The notes under the pieces: model-generated
The model's database searches: none
What the model saw: only the letters and a program-made list of their open reading frames with translations
Told to the model about the DNA's origin: nothing
Origin: DASRWI01 sp035654655
GTDB taxonomy: Bacteria; Bacteroidota; Ignavibacteria; Ignavibacteriales; Ignavibacteriaceae
Direction of reading: 5' to 3'
NCBI GenBank assembly: GCA_035654655.1
Contig: DASRWI010000032.1
Span: 62,001 to 126,000, forward strand
Length of the DNA stretch: 64,000 bases
Translations under genes and position numbers: made by a program
In this document: in pieces, positions 51,080-60,165 of the stretch
How positions within the stretch are numbered: the stretch's first letter is position 1
Layout of the letters: every line of letters starts with the position of its first letter

Positions 51080-51910
51080 ATGAACATATACAAACCTGAA
51101 TTAGTCGAGATAAAAGAAATTATCGAAGAGACTTCGGATATATTAACTTTCAAGCTTCAGTTCAAAGATCCTGAACGTCAGAAGAATTTTGATTTTAAAG
51201 CAGGACAATTTGCAGAGTATTCTGTTTTTGGTGAAGGTGAATGTACTTTTTGTATTGCATCATCTCCAACAAGACAGGATTATCTTGAGTGCTCTTTCAA
51301 GTTGGCAGGAAAGGTTACATCAGCAATGCGTAAACTTAATGTTGGTGATACTATGGGACTTCGTGGTCCATATGGAAATTATTTTCCTGTTGAAGAGATG
51401 AAAGGGAAGAGTGTAGTATTTATAGCAGGCGGTATTGGTCTTGCTCCTGTTAGATGTGTTATCTGGAATGTATTGGATTTAAGAAAAGAATTTAAAGATG
51501 TAACAATTATTTATGGTGCACGTAAAGTTGATGATTTGGTTTATAAGAACGAGATTGAAGAGTGGAAGAATATGCCTGATGTTAAAACCATTGTTACAGT
51601 TGACCCCGGAGGTGAAACTCCTGATTGGAAAGGTGAAATTGGATTTGTACCAACTATAGTAGAAAAGGTAGCACCTAAAAGTGAAGATACAGTTGCCATA
51701 GTTTGCGGACCTCCTATTATGATAAAATATACTTTACCTGTTTTAGAAAAACTTGGCTTCAAAGAGAGTGATATTATTACTACATTAGAGAACAGAATGA
51801 AGTGCGGACTTGGAAAATGCGGAAGATGCAATGTAGGAAGTGTTTACGTATGCAAAGATGGTCCAGTGTTTACATATCAACAATTAAAAGAATTACCTGC
51901 TGAATATTAA
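51080..51910 (+). CDS. flxA: FAD/NAD(P)-binding oxidoreductase, FlxA-like
   Basis: A 276-residue ferredoxin-reductase-type flavoprotein, AsrB/sulfhydrogenase-gamma/FlxA family. FAD-binding barrel: GQFAEYSVFGEGECTFCIASSP. NAD(P) domain: GLRGPYGNYF, VVFIAGGIGLAPVRCV, AIVCGPPIMIKYTLPVL. A C-terminal [2Fe-2S] site follows: RMKCGLGKCGRCNVG ... YVCKDGPVF. It oxidises NADH (or reduces NAD) and is the entry point of the complex. Its presence next to flxD and hdrABC is what points to an NADH-dependent rather than H2-dependent Hdr. It is the last gene of the operon, followed by a terminator. Confidence 0.87.
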   Translation: MNIYKPELVEIKEIIEETSDILTFKLQFKDPERQKNFDFKAGQFAEYSVFGEGECTFCIASSPTRQDYLECSFKLAGKVTSAMRKLNVGDTMGLRGPYGNYFPVEEMKGKSVVFIAGGIGLAPVRCVIWNVLDLRKEFKDVTIIYGARKVDDLVYKNEIEEWKNMPDVKTIVTVDPGGETPDWKGEIGFVPTIVEKVAPKSEDTVAIVCGPPIMIKYTLPVLEKLGFKESDIITTLENRMKCGLGKCGRCNVGSVYVCKDGPVFTYQQLKELPAEY

Positions 51911-51930
51911 AAAATTTTAATAATTTTTTC

Positions 51931-51962
51931 AAAGCTGCTTCAGAGATGGGGCAGCTTTTTTT
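51931..51962 (+). terminator. Intrinsic terminator of the hdr-flx operon
   Basis: An 8-bp stem AAAGCTGC/GCAGCTTT (51931-51938 with 51951-51958, 12-nt loop) continues into a run of T. It lies 21 bases after the flxA stop. Confidence 0.88.
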
Positions 51963-52021
51963 GTTTTTAAATAAGAAAAGTCTTAAGTTTAATTAAAACA
52001 TAATTTCTTGTGGGACTTAAA

Positions 52022-54106
52022 ATGAAAAAACTATTTTTCCTGGGGTATTTTCTTTTTTTATCAAGCTTAACGTTTTCTCAAATGCTTCCATGGAAGAATA
52101 TTACTCCCCTTAATTATAGCTATCCTTATGATGCAAAAGCTGATACTGCATCAAAAAGATTTTTTATTGGAGATCAAAACAAAAATTTTTTTAGAATAAA
52201 TTCTATTGGAGACAGCATAGATATTCTACATCTTACTAGTGAATTGTATTCTGTAATAAGAGTAGACGAGAAATTATATTCGGTAGCATATCAAGGGAGA
52301 GGTGTTTTTGAAAGCTTGGATAATGGTTTAACCTGGAGAGAGAAGTATGATATATTTAGAGCTCAAAATTTATATTACGATGGACAAAGAATATGGAGTG
52401 GCACTGAAGATGGAAGAATTTTTTATTTTGATAAACAAGGAAATTTAATTTGGTTAAATGGCACTCTTAGTGGTCGAATTAAAAATATTTACTGTTTTGA
52501 TAACATTCTATTAGCAGGGGTTGAATATAAAGGGAACTATCGTTCTTCTGACATGGGTATTACCTGAATTAAGGAATCAGATCTAGGCAATTATGACAAT
52601 CCCATATTATTAGATAAAGATAGTACCTTATGGACATATGCAGCAGGCCATTTATTTAGTTCAACTAATAAAGGTGAAGCCTGGAATAAAATGGATAATA
52701 TTTATAAAGATATGTATTATTTTCAAATTGATAATGAAAATAATTTTTATTATTCAAGTTATGAATCAGTTTATTGTTCAAAAGATTCAGGAAGAAGCTG
52801 GAATAAAATTGCCCCTTATAGAGCTATATCTTTAGCATTTTTGGATTCTACTATATTATTAGTGGATTATAATAAATTATATATGCGAACACCTTCTTAC
52901 AATCCTGATTTATCAGGTAATTTCAATTTAATGTTAAAAGGTTCAAAAAGACAATTCTTTACTTCAGGCAAGGGACAGGATATTAGTTTTGATTATTTCA
53001 GTTTAAACCAGAGGAATATCGATAGAGATACTATAATTGATAATAAAAAATATTATTATCAAAATAGTGAGGGTCCCTTAAGATACGATCAAGATTCGAA
53101 TAAAACCTTTATAAATATAAATGGTACTGATTATGTCTATCTAAACTTTAATTTGTTTGATGGAGATAGTTTTACTAAATATTATCCAAATGGAAGCACT
53201 GCTAATATTACAATAACTAGAGGTATAACTAATCTATTTGGAAAAGATAGAAAATATGTTTCCTTTAAAGAAAAAGAAACGAATTGGACACATTATGAGT
53301 ATTATGCCCAAGATTTTGGTTTATACAGAACTCAAAGTTCTAGCGGAAGTATAGGAGGACCATCTTCTTCTAGTAATAGTTATTTTATAAGCGGATTAAT
53401 TCCTGATTCTACAGAAAATTTAATTTACTTATCCAAAACAGGTCCACCCTCATTAAATTTTCAATCCTTTATAACCACAAAGGATTCAATAATTAATTTG
53501 CCAGTTAACGCATATCATTTATATAATCGACAAAATTATACATTTGGAACATATAAGGATGGAGTAGTTTATATTGATACAGTACAATTAATAAAATTTT
53601 ATAAAAAAGATTCTATAGTTATTGAATCAGATACACTTTATGGATTAAGAACAATAAATACCTTTGATTATAAATTCAATATACCTGTGGATCTTGATTT
53701 ACTTAGAAATGGATATGGTTTAAATTATAAATTATGTGTTAGAGATAAGCAAATAATTCCTGAAACCAGATGTTATCCTGATACAGGATACTATATCTGC
53801 AATTATGATAATACTACACGTGTTAAAGAAAATAAGATTGTTACTGATTTTTCTTTAGAACAAAATTATCCCAATCCATTTAATCCATCTACAACTATTA
53901 AATATACTTTACCTAAGCAAGGATTAGTTACAATTAAAATTTATGATGTTTTAGGGAAAGAAATTGCTCAGCTTGTTAATGAAGAAAAACAATCTGGTGA
54001 ATATGAAGTTGAGTTTAATGGAAGTAGTTTATCATCAGGGATTTATTATTACAAAATACAGGCAGGGGAGTTTGTGCAGACTAAAAAGATGGTGCTGATG
54101 AAATAA
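52022..54106 (+). pseudogene. T9SS-exported Asp-box propeller gene interrupted by an in-frame TGA
   Basis: Two open stretches (52022-52567 and from 52568 to 54106) are in the same frame and form one protein, split only by TGA at 52565-52567. The stop falls in an Asp-box repeat: the other copies read SLDNGLTW, STNKGEAW and SKDSGRSW, and this one reads SSDMGIT-stop, so TGG (Trp) became TGA. The N-terminal part has a signal peptide (MKKLFFLGYFLFLSSLTFSQ); the C-terminal part ends in a full sorting domain (NYPNPFNPSTTIKYTLPK). I start at ATG 52022 rather than GTG 52010. An ATG at 52691 within the second half is not a real start. Without the stop it would be about 694 residues. Either a fresh pseudogene, a sequencing error, or readthrough. 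Confidence 0.85.
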
Positions 54107-54148
54107 TTCTTAACTTCTTTTGTCTTGATACAAAAGAAGCAAAAAATC

Positions 54149-54293
54149 AAGCCTAATGAAAAATGTTGCTAAAAATGATTTACGCTCCGCTAAAACAAAA
54201 TAACTCGGCGTCTTAAAGGACGCCTCAAACAAATTTTGTTTTTTATCGCTCCGCTTAATCATTTTCTTAACACCATTTTTCATAGGGCGCTTA
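54149..54293. repeat. Long imperfect inverted repeat with central GGCGTC hairpin
   Basis: The left arm (about 54149-54201) and the reverse complement of the right arm (about 54231-54293) share ATGAAAAATG, then GATT and ACAAAAT blocks over roughly 55 bases with a few gaps. The centre holds GGCGTC/GACGCC (54207-54212 with 54219-54224, loop TTAAAG). CGCTCCGCT occurs once in each arm in the same direction, so the two arms are not simple mirror copies. Confidence 0.6.
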
Positions 54294-54506
54294 AACTCTC
54301 ATTCAAAAGAGTCCTTCATTCTAAGACCTGAACAATAAATTTAAGAAAAAAAAAGAGACTGTTCATCGAGTGATTTTTGAGGGAATTTTTTGGATAAAAT
54401 AATATTTGAGATTTAATATGCTTATTAACTTATTGTAATATTTCAACTAACCCCCTCAAAAATTGTATCGAGATGCCCACCTCTCGGCGATATTGCTACA
54501 GGCTTC

Positions 54507-54556
54507 TCGGTACATTTTCTTCGCTGCGCTCAGAAAACACTCGAAGACCCTTCGCT
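54507..54556. repeat. Stem-loop element with TCGCTGCGCTC loop, relative of 33902-33968
   Basis: TCGGTACAT (54507-54515) opens the element, as at 33902. A stem TTTTCT/AGAAAA (54515-54520 with 54532-54537) closes the loop TCGCTGCGCTC, and AAGACCCTTCGCT (54544-54556) ends it, identical to 33956-33968. Confidence 0.65.
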
Positions 54557-54740
54557 TTTGTCATTCTTCATTTTAATAAAAGGACACCTTTTATCGTTTA
54601 CTAGCAACGACACTCTATTTCCTTTTTCCTTTCGAGATACCCAGTGACATTCGCTAATTTCTGTGAATAAATTTTTATGAAGATTTATTTAATTAATATC
54701 TTTATTTTAATCTTTTACAATAAAAAGATTTTGTACTCTC

Positions 54741-55904
54741 TTGGATAATAAAGATTTCATTCTATTTCATAAACCTCACGTTACTCAGCAGGAAATTGAC
54801 GAAGTTGTTGATACTATTAAATCTGGGTGGTGGACTACCGGTCCTAAGACTTTCAAATTTGAAAATGAATTTAAGAACTATATAGGCTCTCAATTCTCGG
54901 TATCTGCTAATAGCTGGACTGCTGCCGGTCATCTTGCTCTTGAAGCAATTGGTCTTAAAGCAGGTGACGAAGTTATTATTCCTTCTATTACTTTTACTGC
55001 CACTGCTGAAATTATCTGCTACTTTGGTGCTAAGCCCGTTATTGTGGATGTTCAGCCGGGTACTTTAAATATTGACCCTCATCAAATTGAAAAAGCTATA
55101 ACAAAAAAAACTAAAGCAATTATTCCTGTTCACTTTGGCGGCTTACCTTGCGATATGGATGAGATTCTTGCTATCGCAAAAAAAAATAATCTTGTTGTAA
55201 TTGAAGATGCTGCACACGCTTTACCAGCTAAATATAAGGGTAAAATGATTGGCAACATCAGTGATATTACCTGCTTTAGTTTTTATGCAACTAAAACTCT
55301 TGCAACAGGTGAAGGTGGGATGCTTACTACCAACAATAAAGAATATGCAGATAGATGTGCCGTTATGCGGCTTCACGGAATAAATAAAGATGCCTGGAAA
55401 AGATATTCTTCAGAGGGTTCCTGGTTTTATGAAGTTATTGCCCCCGGTTATAAATATAATTTTACTGATATTCAAGCTTCTCTTGGTTTAGTTCAGTTGG
55501 CTAAGGTTGAAGGGCTTTGGAATATGAGAAAAGAAATTGCTGCTAAATATACTAAAGCTTTTAAGAATAATGATTTAATCGAACTCCACGAACAAAAATC
55601 TGATAGTGAATCTGCTTTACATCTATATCCCATTTTTATTAATATAGATAAGTTAAAAATTAAACGTTCAGAAGTCATAAATCTTCTTAAGGATGCAGGT
55701 ATAGGAACAAGCGTTCATTTTATTCCTTTATATAGACATCCTTATTATAAAGAAACATTTAATCTTAATGAAAAAGATTATCCTGTATCTGAATATTACT
55801 TTCCAAGAGAAATATCTCTACCTCTTTGGCCTGGAATGACTAATAAGCAAATAAATTATGTAATAAATTCTTTGACCGACATTTTAGAAAAGAATAAAAT
55901 TTGA
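54741..55904 (+). CDS. DegT/DnrJ/EryC1/StrS (PglE-like) aminotransferase
   Basis: A 387-residue PLP-dependent nucleotide-sugar aminotransferase. It shows SGWWTTGPKTFKFENEF, the PLP-phosphate region (SNSWTAAGHLALEA-like), EDAAHALPAKYKGK and the Schiff-base lysine in SFYATKTLATGEGG. It would convert a 4-keto sugar into an amino sugar, using glutamate. The start TTG 54741 is used because no in-frame ATG occurs before the first conserved block; there is no clear ribosome-binding site, so this start is uncertain. The stop overlaps the next ATG by one base. With the following transferase and dehydratase it resembles the PglE-PglC-PglF set; PorR, needed for T9SS anchoring glycan in Porphyromonas, is of the same family. 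Confidence 0.85.
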   Translation: MDNKDFILFHKPHVTQQEIDEVVDTIKSGWWTTGPKTFKFENEFKNYIGSQFSVSANSWTAAGHLALEAIGLKAGDEVIIPSITFTATAEIICYFGAKPVIVDVQPGTLNIDPHQIEKAITKKTKAIIPVHFGGLPCDMDEILAIAKKNNLVVIEDAAHALPAKYKGKMIGNISDITCFSFYATKTLATGEGGMLTTNNKEYADRCAVMRLHGINKDAWKRYSSEGSWFYEVIAPGYKYNFTDIQASLGLVQLAKVEGLWNMRKEIAAKYTKAFKNNDLIELHEQKSDSESALHLYPIFINIDKLKIKRSEVINLLKDAGIGTSVHFIPLYRHPYYKETFNLNEKDYPVSEYYFPREISLPLWPGMTNKQINYVINSLTDILEKNKI

Positions 55905-56503
55905 TGTACAATTTCTTTAAGCGTTTAATTGATTTTATTCTTTCTCTCTTGGCAATTATCGTGTTAATTCCGATATTTTTTTTAATTTCATTGTTTATCA
56001 CCTTAGATGATGGTTTCCCGGTTTTTTATGCCCAAGAGAGAATGGGAAGAAATTGGAAGAGATTTAAAATTTTTAAATTTCGTACAATGGTGAAGGATGC
56101 AGATAAAAAAGGGTTAGGAATAACTTCTGAGGATGATAGCAGGATTTTAAAATCGGGAAAAGTTTTAAGAAAATTTAAATTAGATGAACTACCCCAGCTT
56201 TTTAATGTATTGATTGGTAATATGAGTTTAGTTGGTCCTCGACCAGAACTTGATTACTACGTTAATATGTTTAAAAAAGAATACGATATAATTCTTACAA
56301 TTAAGCCGGGATTAACTGATTATGCATCCATAGAATATAGAGATGAATCGGTAATTCTTGATAATTCTTCAAATAAAGAGAAAACTTACGTTGAGAAAAT
56401 TTTACCGGAAAAGTTAGCTTTGAACAAGAAATATATTGAAGATTATAATTTTTTTACTGATATTAAGATACTTATATACACAATTATTGCAATATTTAAA
56501 TGA
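55904..56503 (+). CDS. Bacterial sugar transferase (polyprenyl-phosphate phosphoglycosyltransferase, PglC/WcaJ type)
   Basis: A 199-residue small monotopic phosphoglycosyltransferase. One re-entrant hydrophobic helix (FILSLLAIIVLIPIFFLISLFI) is followed by the catalytic domain with FKIFKFRTMVKDAD, KFKLDELPQLFNVLIGNMSLVGPRPEL and IKPGLTDYASI. It moves a sugar-1-phosphate from UDP-sugar to undecaprenyl phosphate, starting a lipid-linked glycan. ATG 55904 overlaps the aminotransferase TGA; a TTG three bases earlier is less likely. The short size puts it in the PglC rather than the WbaP/WcaJ long form. It overlaps the dehydratase gene by 4 bases. Confidence 0.9.
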   Translation: MYNFFKRLIDFILSLLAIIVLIPIFFLISLFITLDDGFPVFYAQERMGRNWKRFKIFKFRTMVKDADKKGLGITSEDDSRILKSGKVLRKFKLDELPQLFNVLIGNMSLVGPRPELDYYVNMFKKEYDIILTIKPGLTDYASIEYRDESVILDNSSNKEKTYVEKILPEKLALNKKYIEDYNFFTDIKILIYTIIAIFK

Positions 56504-58413
56504 TAGAAAAAGTTTTTCTTTATAATCCAAGTAATTTATTGAGAAAATTTACTTTTATACTCTTCGATATTATATCTTTTACTCTCTCCATTTGGTTAGC
56601 ATTCGATATTAGAGGTGAATTTAATAATATAGGCAAATTCGATTTGATGCCTATTTTATTTATGTTTATCATCTTAAAGCTAATTGTTTTTTCTTCATTT
56701 AAATTATATGATATTTCCTGGAAATACGTATCACTTCAAGACCTTGCTCAAATTGGTAAGGCTTGTTTAATAAGTAATGGATTATTATTCATTATTATTT
56801 ATGGTACTGATATTCCTTTTATTGCCGGTTTTCCTAAAAGTGTTCTTCTCATTGACCTCTTCTTAAGCTTCTTATTTACTTCAGCATTTAAAATCAGTAA
56901 GAGAATGTATCTCGAAGTAATGCGTACAAGCATTAAAAAGTCTGAACTAAAAAGAACTTTAATTATCGGCGCAGGCAGCAGCGGTGAGCAATTACTTAGA
57001 GATATAAATAGAAGCCAAACGAGAAAATTTTATCCAATTGGTTTTATTGATGATAATGTAGCTAAAGGTAATTTATATCTTCAAGGATTGAAAGTATTAG
57101 GCACAACTGATGAATTGCCTGATATAATAAGAAAATATAATGTAGATACAATTCTTGTTTCTATTTTGACTGCTGACAGGAAATTTCATAGAAAAATTTT
57201 AACTTTGGCAAAAGAAGCAGGGATATCTGATGTTAAAGTAGTTTCAACAATAAATGATATTTCTAATTCCGTGCAAGTTAGAGTTCAGGATATTAGAGAT
57301 ATTGATGCCTGCGACTTAATTGGCCGTCAGGCTGTTCAGATTAATACAAAAGATATTGGCAGCTACATTAATAATAAAAGAGTTTTAATTACAGGTGCAG
57401 CCGGTTCAATTGGTTCTGAAATTGCCCGCCAGGTAATTTTCTATCAGCCATCCAAAATCGCTATACTTGATATTAATGAAAGCGATTTAGCTGATCTTGA
57501 GCTTCAGTTAGGCAGACAATTCCCGAAGAGTAATATTAAAATGTATTTATGCGATATTTCTAACGAGCATAAAATCAGCAAGGTAATTGAAAATTTTAGA
57601 CCTGATGTAATCTTCCACGCAGCCGCATACAAACATGTTCCGGTTATGGAAAAATATCCTGAAGAAGCAGTTCGTGTTAACATATTAGGTACTAATTATC
57701 TAACTGCTGCAGCAATAAGATTTGGAGTTAAGAATTTTGTTTTGATATCTACTGATAAAGCTGTAAATCCAACAAGTATAATGGGTGCTTCAAAAAGAAT
57801 TGCTGAGTACATTGTAACAAATGCAAGCAAAAACAGTTCTTCTAAATTTGTTGCTGTAAGATTTGGAAATGTTATCGGAAGCAGAGGGAGTGCATTACCT
57901 ATATTTATTGACCAGTTAAAGCATGGCGGACCTATTACAATAACTCATCCTGAAATGAAGAGATATTTTATGACTATTCCTGAGTCAGTTGCATTGGTTT
58001 TACAAGCAGCGGCAACAGGAAACAGCGGTGATGTTTTTGTTCTTGATATGGGTGAGCCAATCAAAATAGTTGACCTTGTACGAGACCTTATCATATTGAA
58101 TAATCTTGTTCCTGATAAAGACATTAAAATAGAGTTTACAGGAATTAGAGAGGGTGAAAAATTATTTGAAGAAGTTCTAACTGCTGAAGAAGGAGTTATA
58201 TCAACTTCACATAATAAAATATTTAAAGCCAAGATGATTGACAGGCATTCAATGGATTCCATTAAGTTTATGATAGATGAATTAAAAACTTTAAATGGCC
58301 ATACAACAAAAGACGAATGGCTTTCAGTATTCAAGAGATATGTTCCTACTTTTGAAGGAAAAACTAAACCTGAAATACGTTCTTCTATAGAAGTAAATAC
58401 ATTTACAAATTAA
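56500..58413 (+). CDS. Membrane-bound nucleotide-sugar 4,6-dehydratase (PglF/CapD/FlaA1-like)
   Basis: A 637-residue protein. Four or more transmembrane helices fill the first 150 or so residues. A CoA-binding-like Rossmann fold follows (TLIIGAGSSGEQLLRDI), then the SDR dehydratase domain with the NAD loop ITGAAGSIGSEIARQV and the membrane-type active site LISTDKAVNPTSIMGASKR, in which Met replaces the usual Tyr, normal for the PglF branch. It makes UDP-4-keto-6-deoxy sugars from UDP-GlcNAc, feeding the aminotransferase two genes upstream. The next gene starts 5 bases after the stop. Confidence 0.92.
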   Translation: MIEKVFLYNPSNLLRKFTFILFDIISFTLSIWLAFDIRGEFNNIGKFDLMPILFMFIILKLIVFSSFKLYDISWKYVSLQDLAQIGKACLISNGLLFIIIYGTDIPFIAGFPKSVLLIDLFLSFLFTSAFKISKRMYLEVMRTSIKKSELKRTLIIGAGSSGEQLLRDINRSQTRKFYPIGFIDDNVAKGNLYLQGLKVLGTTDELPDIIRKYNVDTILVSILTADRKFHRKILTLAKEAGISDVKVVSTINDISNSVQVRVQDIRDIDACDLIGRQAVQINTKDIGSYINNKRVLITGAAGSIGSEIARQVIFYQPSKIAILDINESDLADLELQLGRQFPKSNIKMYLCDISNEHKISKVIENFRPDVIFHAAAYKHVPVMEKYPEEAVRVNILGTNYLTAAAIRFGVKNFVLISTDKAVNPTSIMGASKRIAEYIVTNASKNSSSKFVAVRFGNVIGSRGSALPIFIDQLKHGGPITITHPEMKRYFMTIPESVALVLQAAATGNSGDVFVLDMGEPIKIVDLVRDLIILNNLVPDKDIKIEFTGIREGEKLFEEVLTAEEGVISTSHNKIFKAKMIDRHSMDSIKFMIDELKTLNGHTTKDEWLSVFKRYVPTFEGKTKPEIRSSIEVNTFTN

Positions 58414-58418
58414 AATAA

Positions 58419-60074
58419 TTGCAAATTACAACTAAATATCTGCTGATTATTTTAGTATTATTTTCTTTTGTTAAACTTTCCAAAGCTCAATCAGAAAATA
58501 TTCCAGCGGATAATTTTGTTTACTCATTTTTAAAGAAAATGCAGGTTCAAGGGGTACTTGAAAATTATTCTGATATTATTCTCTCTCTAAGCAGAAAAGA
58601 AATAACGGCTAAACTTGATGAAATTAAATCAAAAGAAAATTTTTTAAGTGATAACGAAAAATATCTTCTTGAAAGGTATCTTCTTAAATTTAATCAAGAA
58701 AAATATCAGGACATACTTTCCAATTTTCCAGGTTCAATAATAGACGACAACCCTAAGTACTTATATTTTTACCGCGATAGTTTGATAACATTTAGAATAA
58801 ACCCTTACTTTGAACTCACAAGTATTTATGATACTAAAATTAAAAGCACAGGTAGTTTCTTTAATTACGGCGGTAGATTAAGTGCAAGCTATAACGAATG
58901 GCTGGCTTTTGAAGTTAAAGGTACAAACGCTAATGTTTTTGGTAATAGATTAGCAATCTCAAACGATAAAAGAGTTCCACAGAGTTTTACATTTAATCAT
59001 ACGGGAATTAATTTCTTTGATGAAACTGAAGGATATATAAAAATAAACAAAAGTATTTTTGATGTAGAATTTGGAAGAGAAAGAATTTTATGGGGGACAG
59101 GTTACTTAAATAAAACTGTTCTTTCTGATAATCCCCAAATGTTTGATTTTCTAAAGATAGGGATAAAATATAAAAAATTATCTTATGATTTTATTCATGG
59201 ATGGCTTGTTCAATCTGCTTATTACAGAGCTATAGATAGTTTCCTTACAAAAGAAAAGCAATCTAAATATATTGCAATAAGTAGATTAGGATATCAACCT
59301 ATCAACAACCTTTCATTGGGAATTTCGCAAATAATTATATATGGAAATCGTCCTTTTGAAGCTGCATATTTAAACCCATTTTTATTTTGGGAGTCTGCTC
59401 AAAGATCTTTAAATGATTTAGATAATTCCTTCTTGACCTTGGACAGTAGATTTAAACCTATGGATGGATTAGAATTAAATGCCGGTATAATGTTTGATGA
59501 TTTGAACTTTGATAAATTTAGTAAAAGTCAATGGAGCAACTACAGCAATGGATTAATTTGGCAATCCGGAGCATATTTAACATCTCCGTTAATGCCATCA
59601 AATATAAATCTTAAATTAGAATATCAGCAAATTCGTCCATATATGTTTTCTCATCCCGGTTATCCTGATGTTTTATCTTATTCAAATAATGGATATTTGC
59701 TGGGTGTAAGTCAACAACCAAATTCAGCAATGTTATCCTTGGGGTTAGAATATCTTATAACAAGCAGGCTTAACATTAATTTTAGATATGATTATTACCT
59801 TCACGGAAGTAATAGATATGATTCAACCGGAAAGTTGATAGAAAATGTAGGGGGTAATTTTAATGAAGCCACCAGTTTCTTTGTAAGTACTACAGCTAAT
59901 TTCCTTGATGGAGAACTTGAGACTATAAACAACTTTAAAGTTGACCTAAATTATGAATTTCTTTCCGGTTATTATTTATCATTTATGTACAATAACAACA
60001 ATATTAATTTCAAAGGTGAGAATGAGACTGAAGGTTATTTCTTAGCATCTATAAAATTGTTATTTGACTATTAA
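58419..60074 (+). CDS. Wzi-like outer-membrane barrel, capsule/glycan assembly
   Basis: A 551-residue protein with a signal peptide (LLIILVLFSFVKLSKAQ), a short helical periplasmic part (about 30-110) and then a barrel with FFNYGGRLSASYNEWLAF, the signature-like RERILWGTGYLNKTVLSDNPQMFDFLKIG and repeated aromatic strands. This pattern matches the Wzi capsule-assembly family, whose E. coli member is an 18-strand lectin-like barrel attaching capsule to the surface. The start is TTG 58419, 5 bases after the dehydratase stop, with no strong ribosome-binding site; translational coupling is likely. Its place after three glycan genes supports the call. Confidence 0.72.
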   Translation: MQITTKYLLIILVLFSFVKLSKAQSENIPADNFVYSFLKKMQVQGVLENYSDIILSLSRKEITAKLDEIKSKENFLSDNEKYLLERYLLKFNQEKYQDILSNFPGSIIDDNPKYLYFYRDSLITFRINPYFELTSIYDTKIKSTGSFFNYGGRLSASYNEWLAFEVKGTNANVFGNRLAISNDKRVPQSFTFNHTGINFFDETEGYIKINKSIFDVEFGRERILWGTGYLNKTVLSDNPQMFDFLKIGIKYKKLSYDFIHGWLVQSAYYRAIDSFLTKEKQSKYIAISRLGYQPINNLSLGISQIIIYGNRPFEAAYLNPFLFWESAQRSLNDLDNSFLTLDSRFKPMDGLELNAGIMFDDLNFDKFSKSQWSNYSNGLIWQSGAYLTSPLMPSNINLKLEYQQIRPYMFSHPGYPDVLSYSNNGYLLGVSQQPNSAMLSLGLEYLITSRLNINFRYDYYLHGSNRYDSTGKLIENVGGNFNEATSFFVSTTANFLDGELETINNFKVDLNYEFLSGYYLSFMYNNNNINFKGENETEGYFLASIKLLFDY

Positions 60075-60165
60075 AGTTAATTTATTTTAGCCCTTTTTTT
60101 CCCCTTGATGAGCTTTTTATTATATAATATTTTAATTTAACCTTAAAATAATTACTCGGGTCATA

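Larger units (their letters stand above)
54107..54740. other. 634-bp repeat-rich intergenic region
   Basis: No gene is visible. It holds a 10-bp hairpin CTTCTTTTGT/ACAAAAGAAG (54114-54123 with 54130-54139), a long imperfect inverted repeat (54149-54293), an 11-bp inverted repeat ATTTTTGAGGG/CCCTCAAAAAT (54373-54383 with 54453-54463), and a stem-loop element sharing its loop with the one near 33910 (54507-54556). Confidence 0.8.

Noticed and set aside
50055..51910. Anaerobic sulfite reductase AsrAB
   Set aside because: The two proteins resemble AsrA and AsrB, but no siroheme subunit AsrC follows and the upstream genes are hdrCBA and an MvhD-like gene, which fits the Flx-Hdr complex better.
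52565..52567. Selenocysteine codon or TGA read as tryptophan
   Set aside because: Other genes in the window end normally at TGA (for example the GT4 gene at 585-587 and ispG at 21943-21945), the residue expected from the repeats is Trp rather than Cys/Sec, and no downstream SECIS-like hairpin was apparent.
52691..54106. Separate gene starting at ATG 52691
   Set aside because: It is in the same frame as the upstream part, lacks a signal peptide although it carries a T9SS tail, and the repeat pattern continues across the stop.
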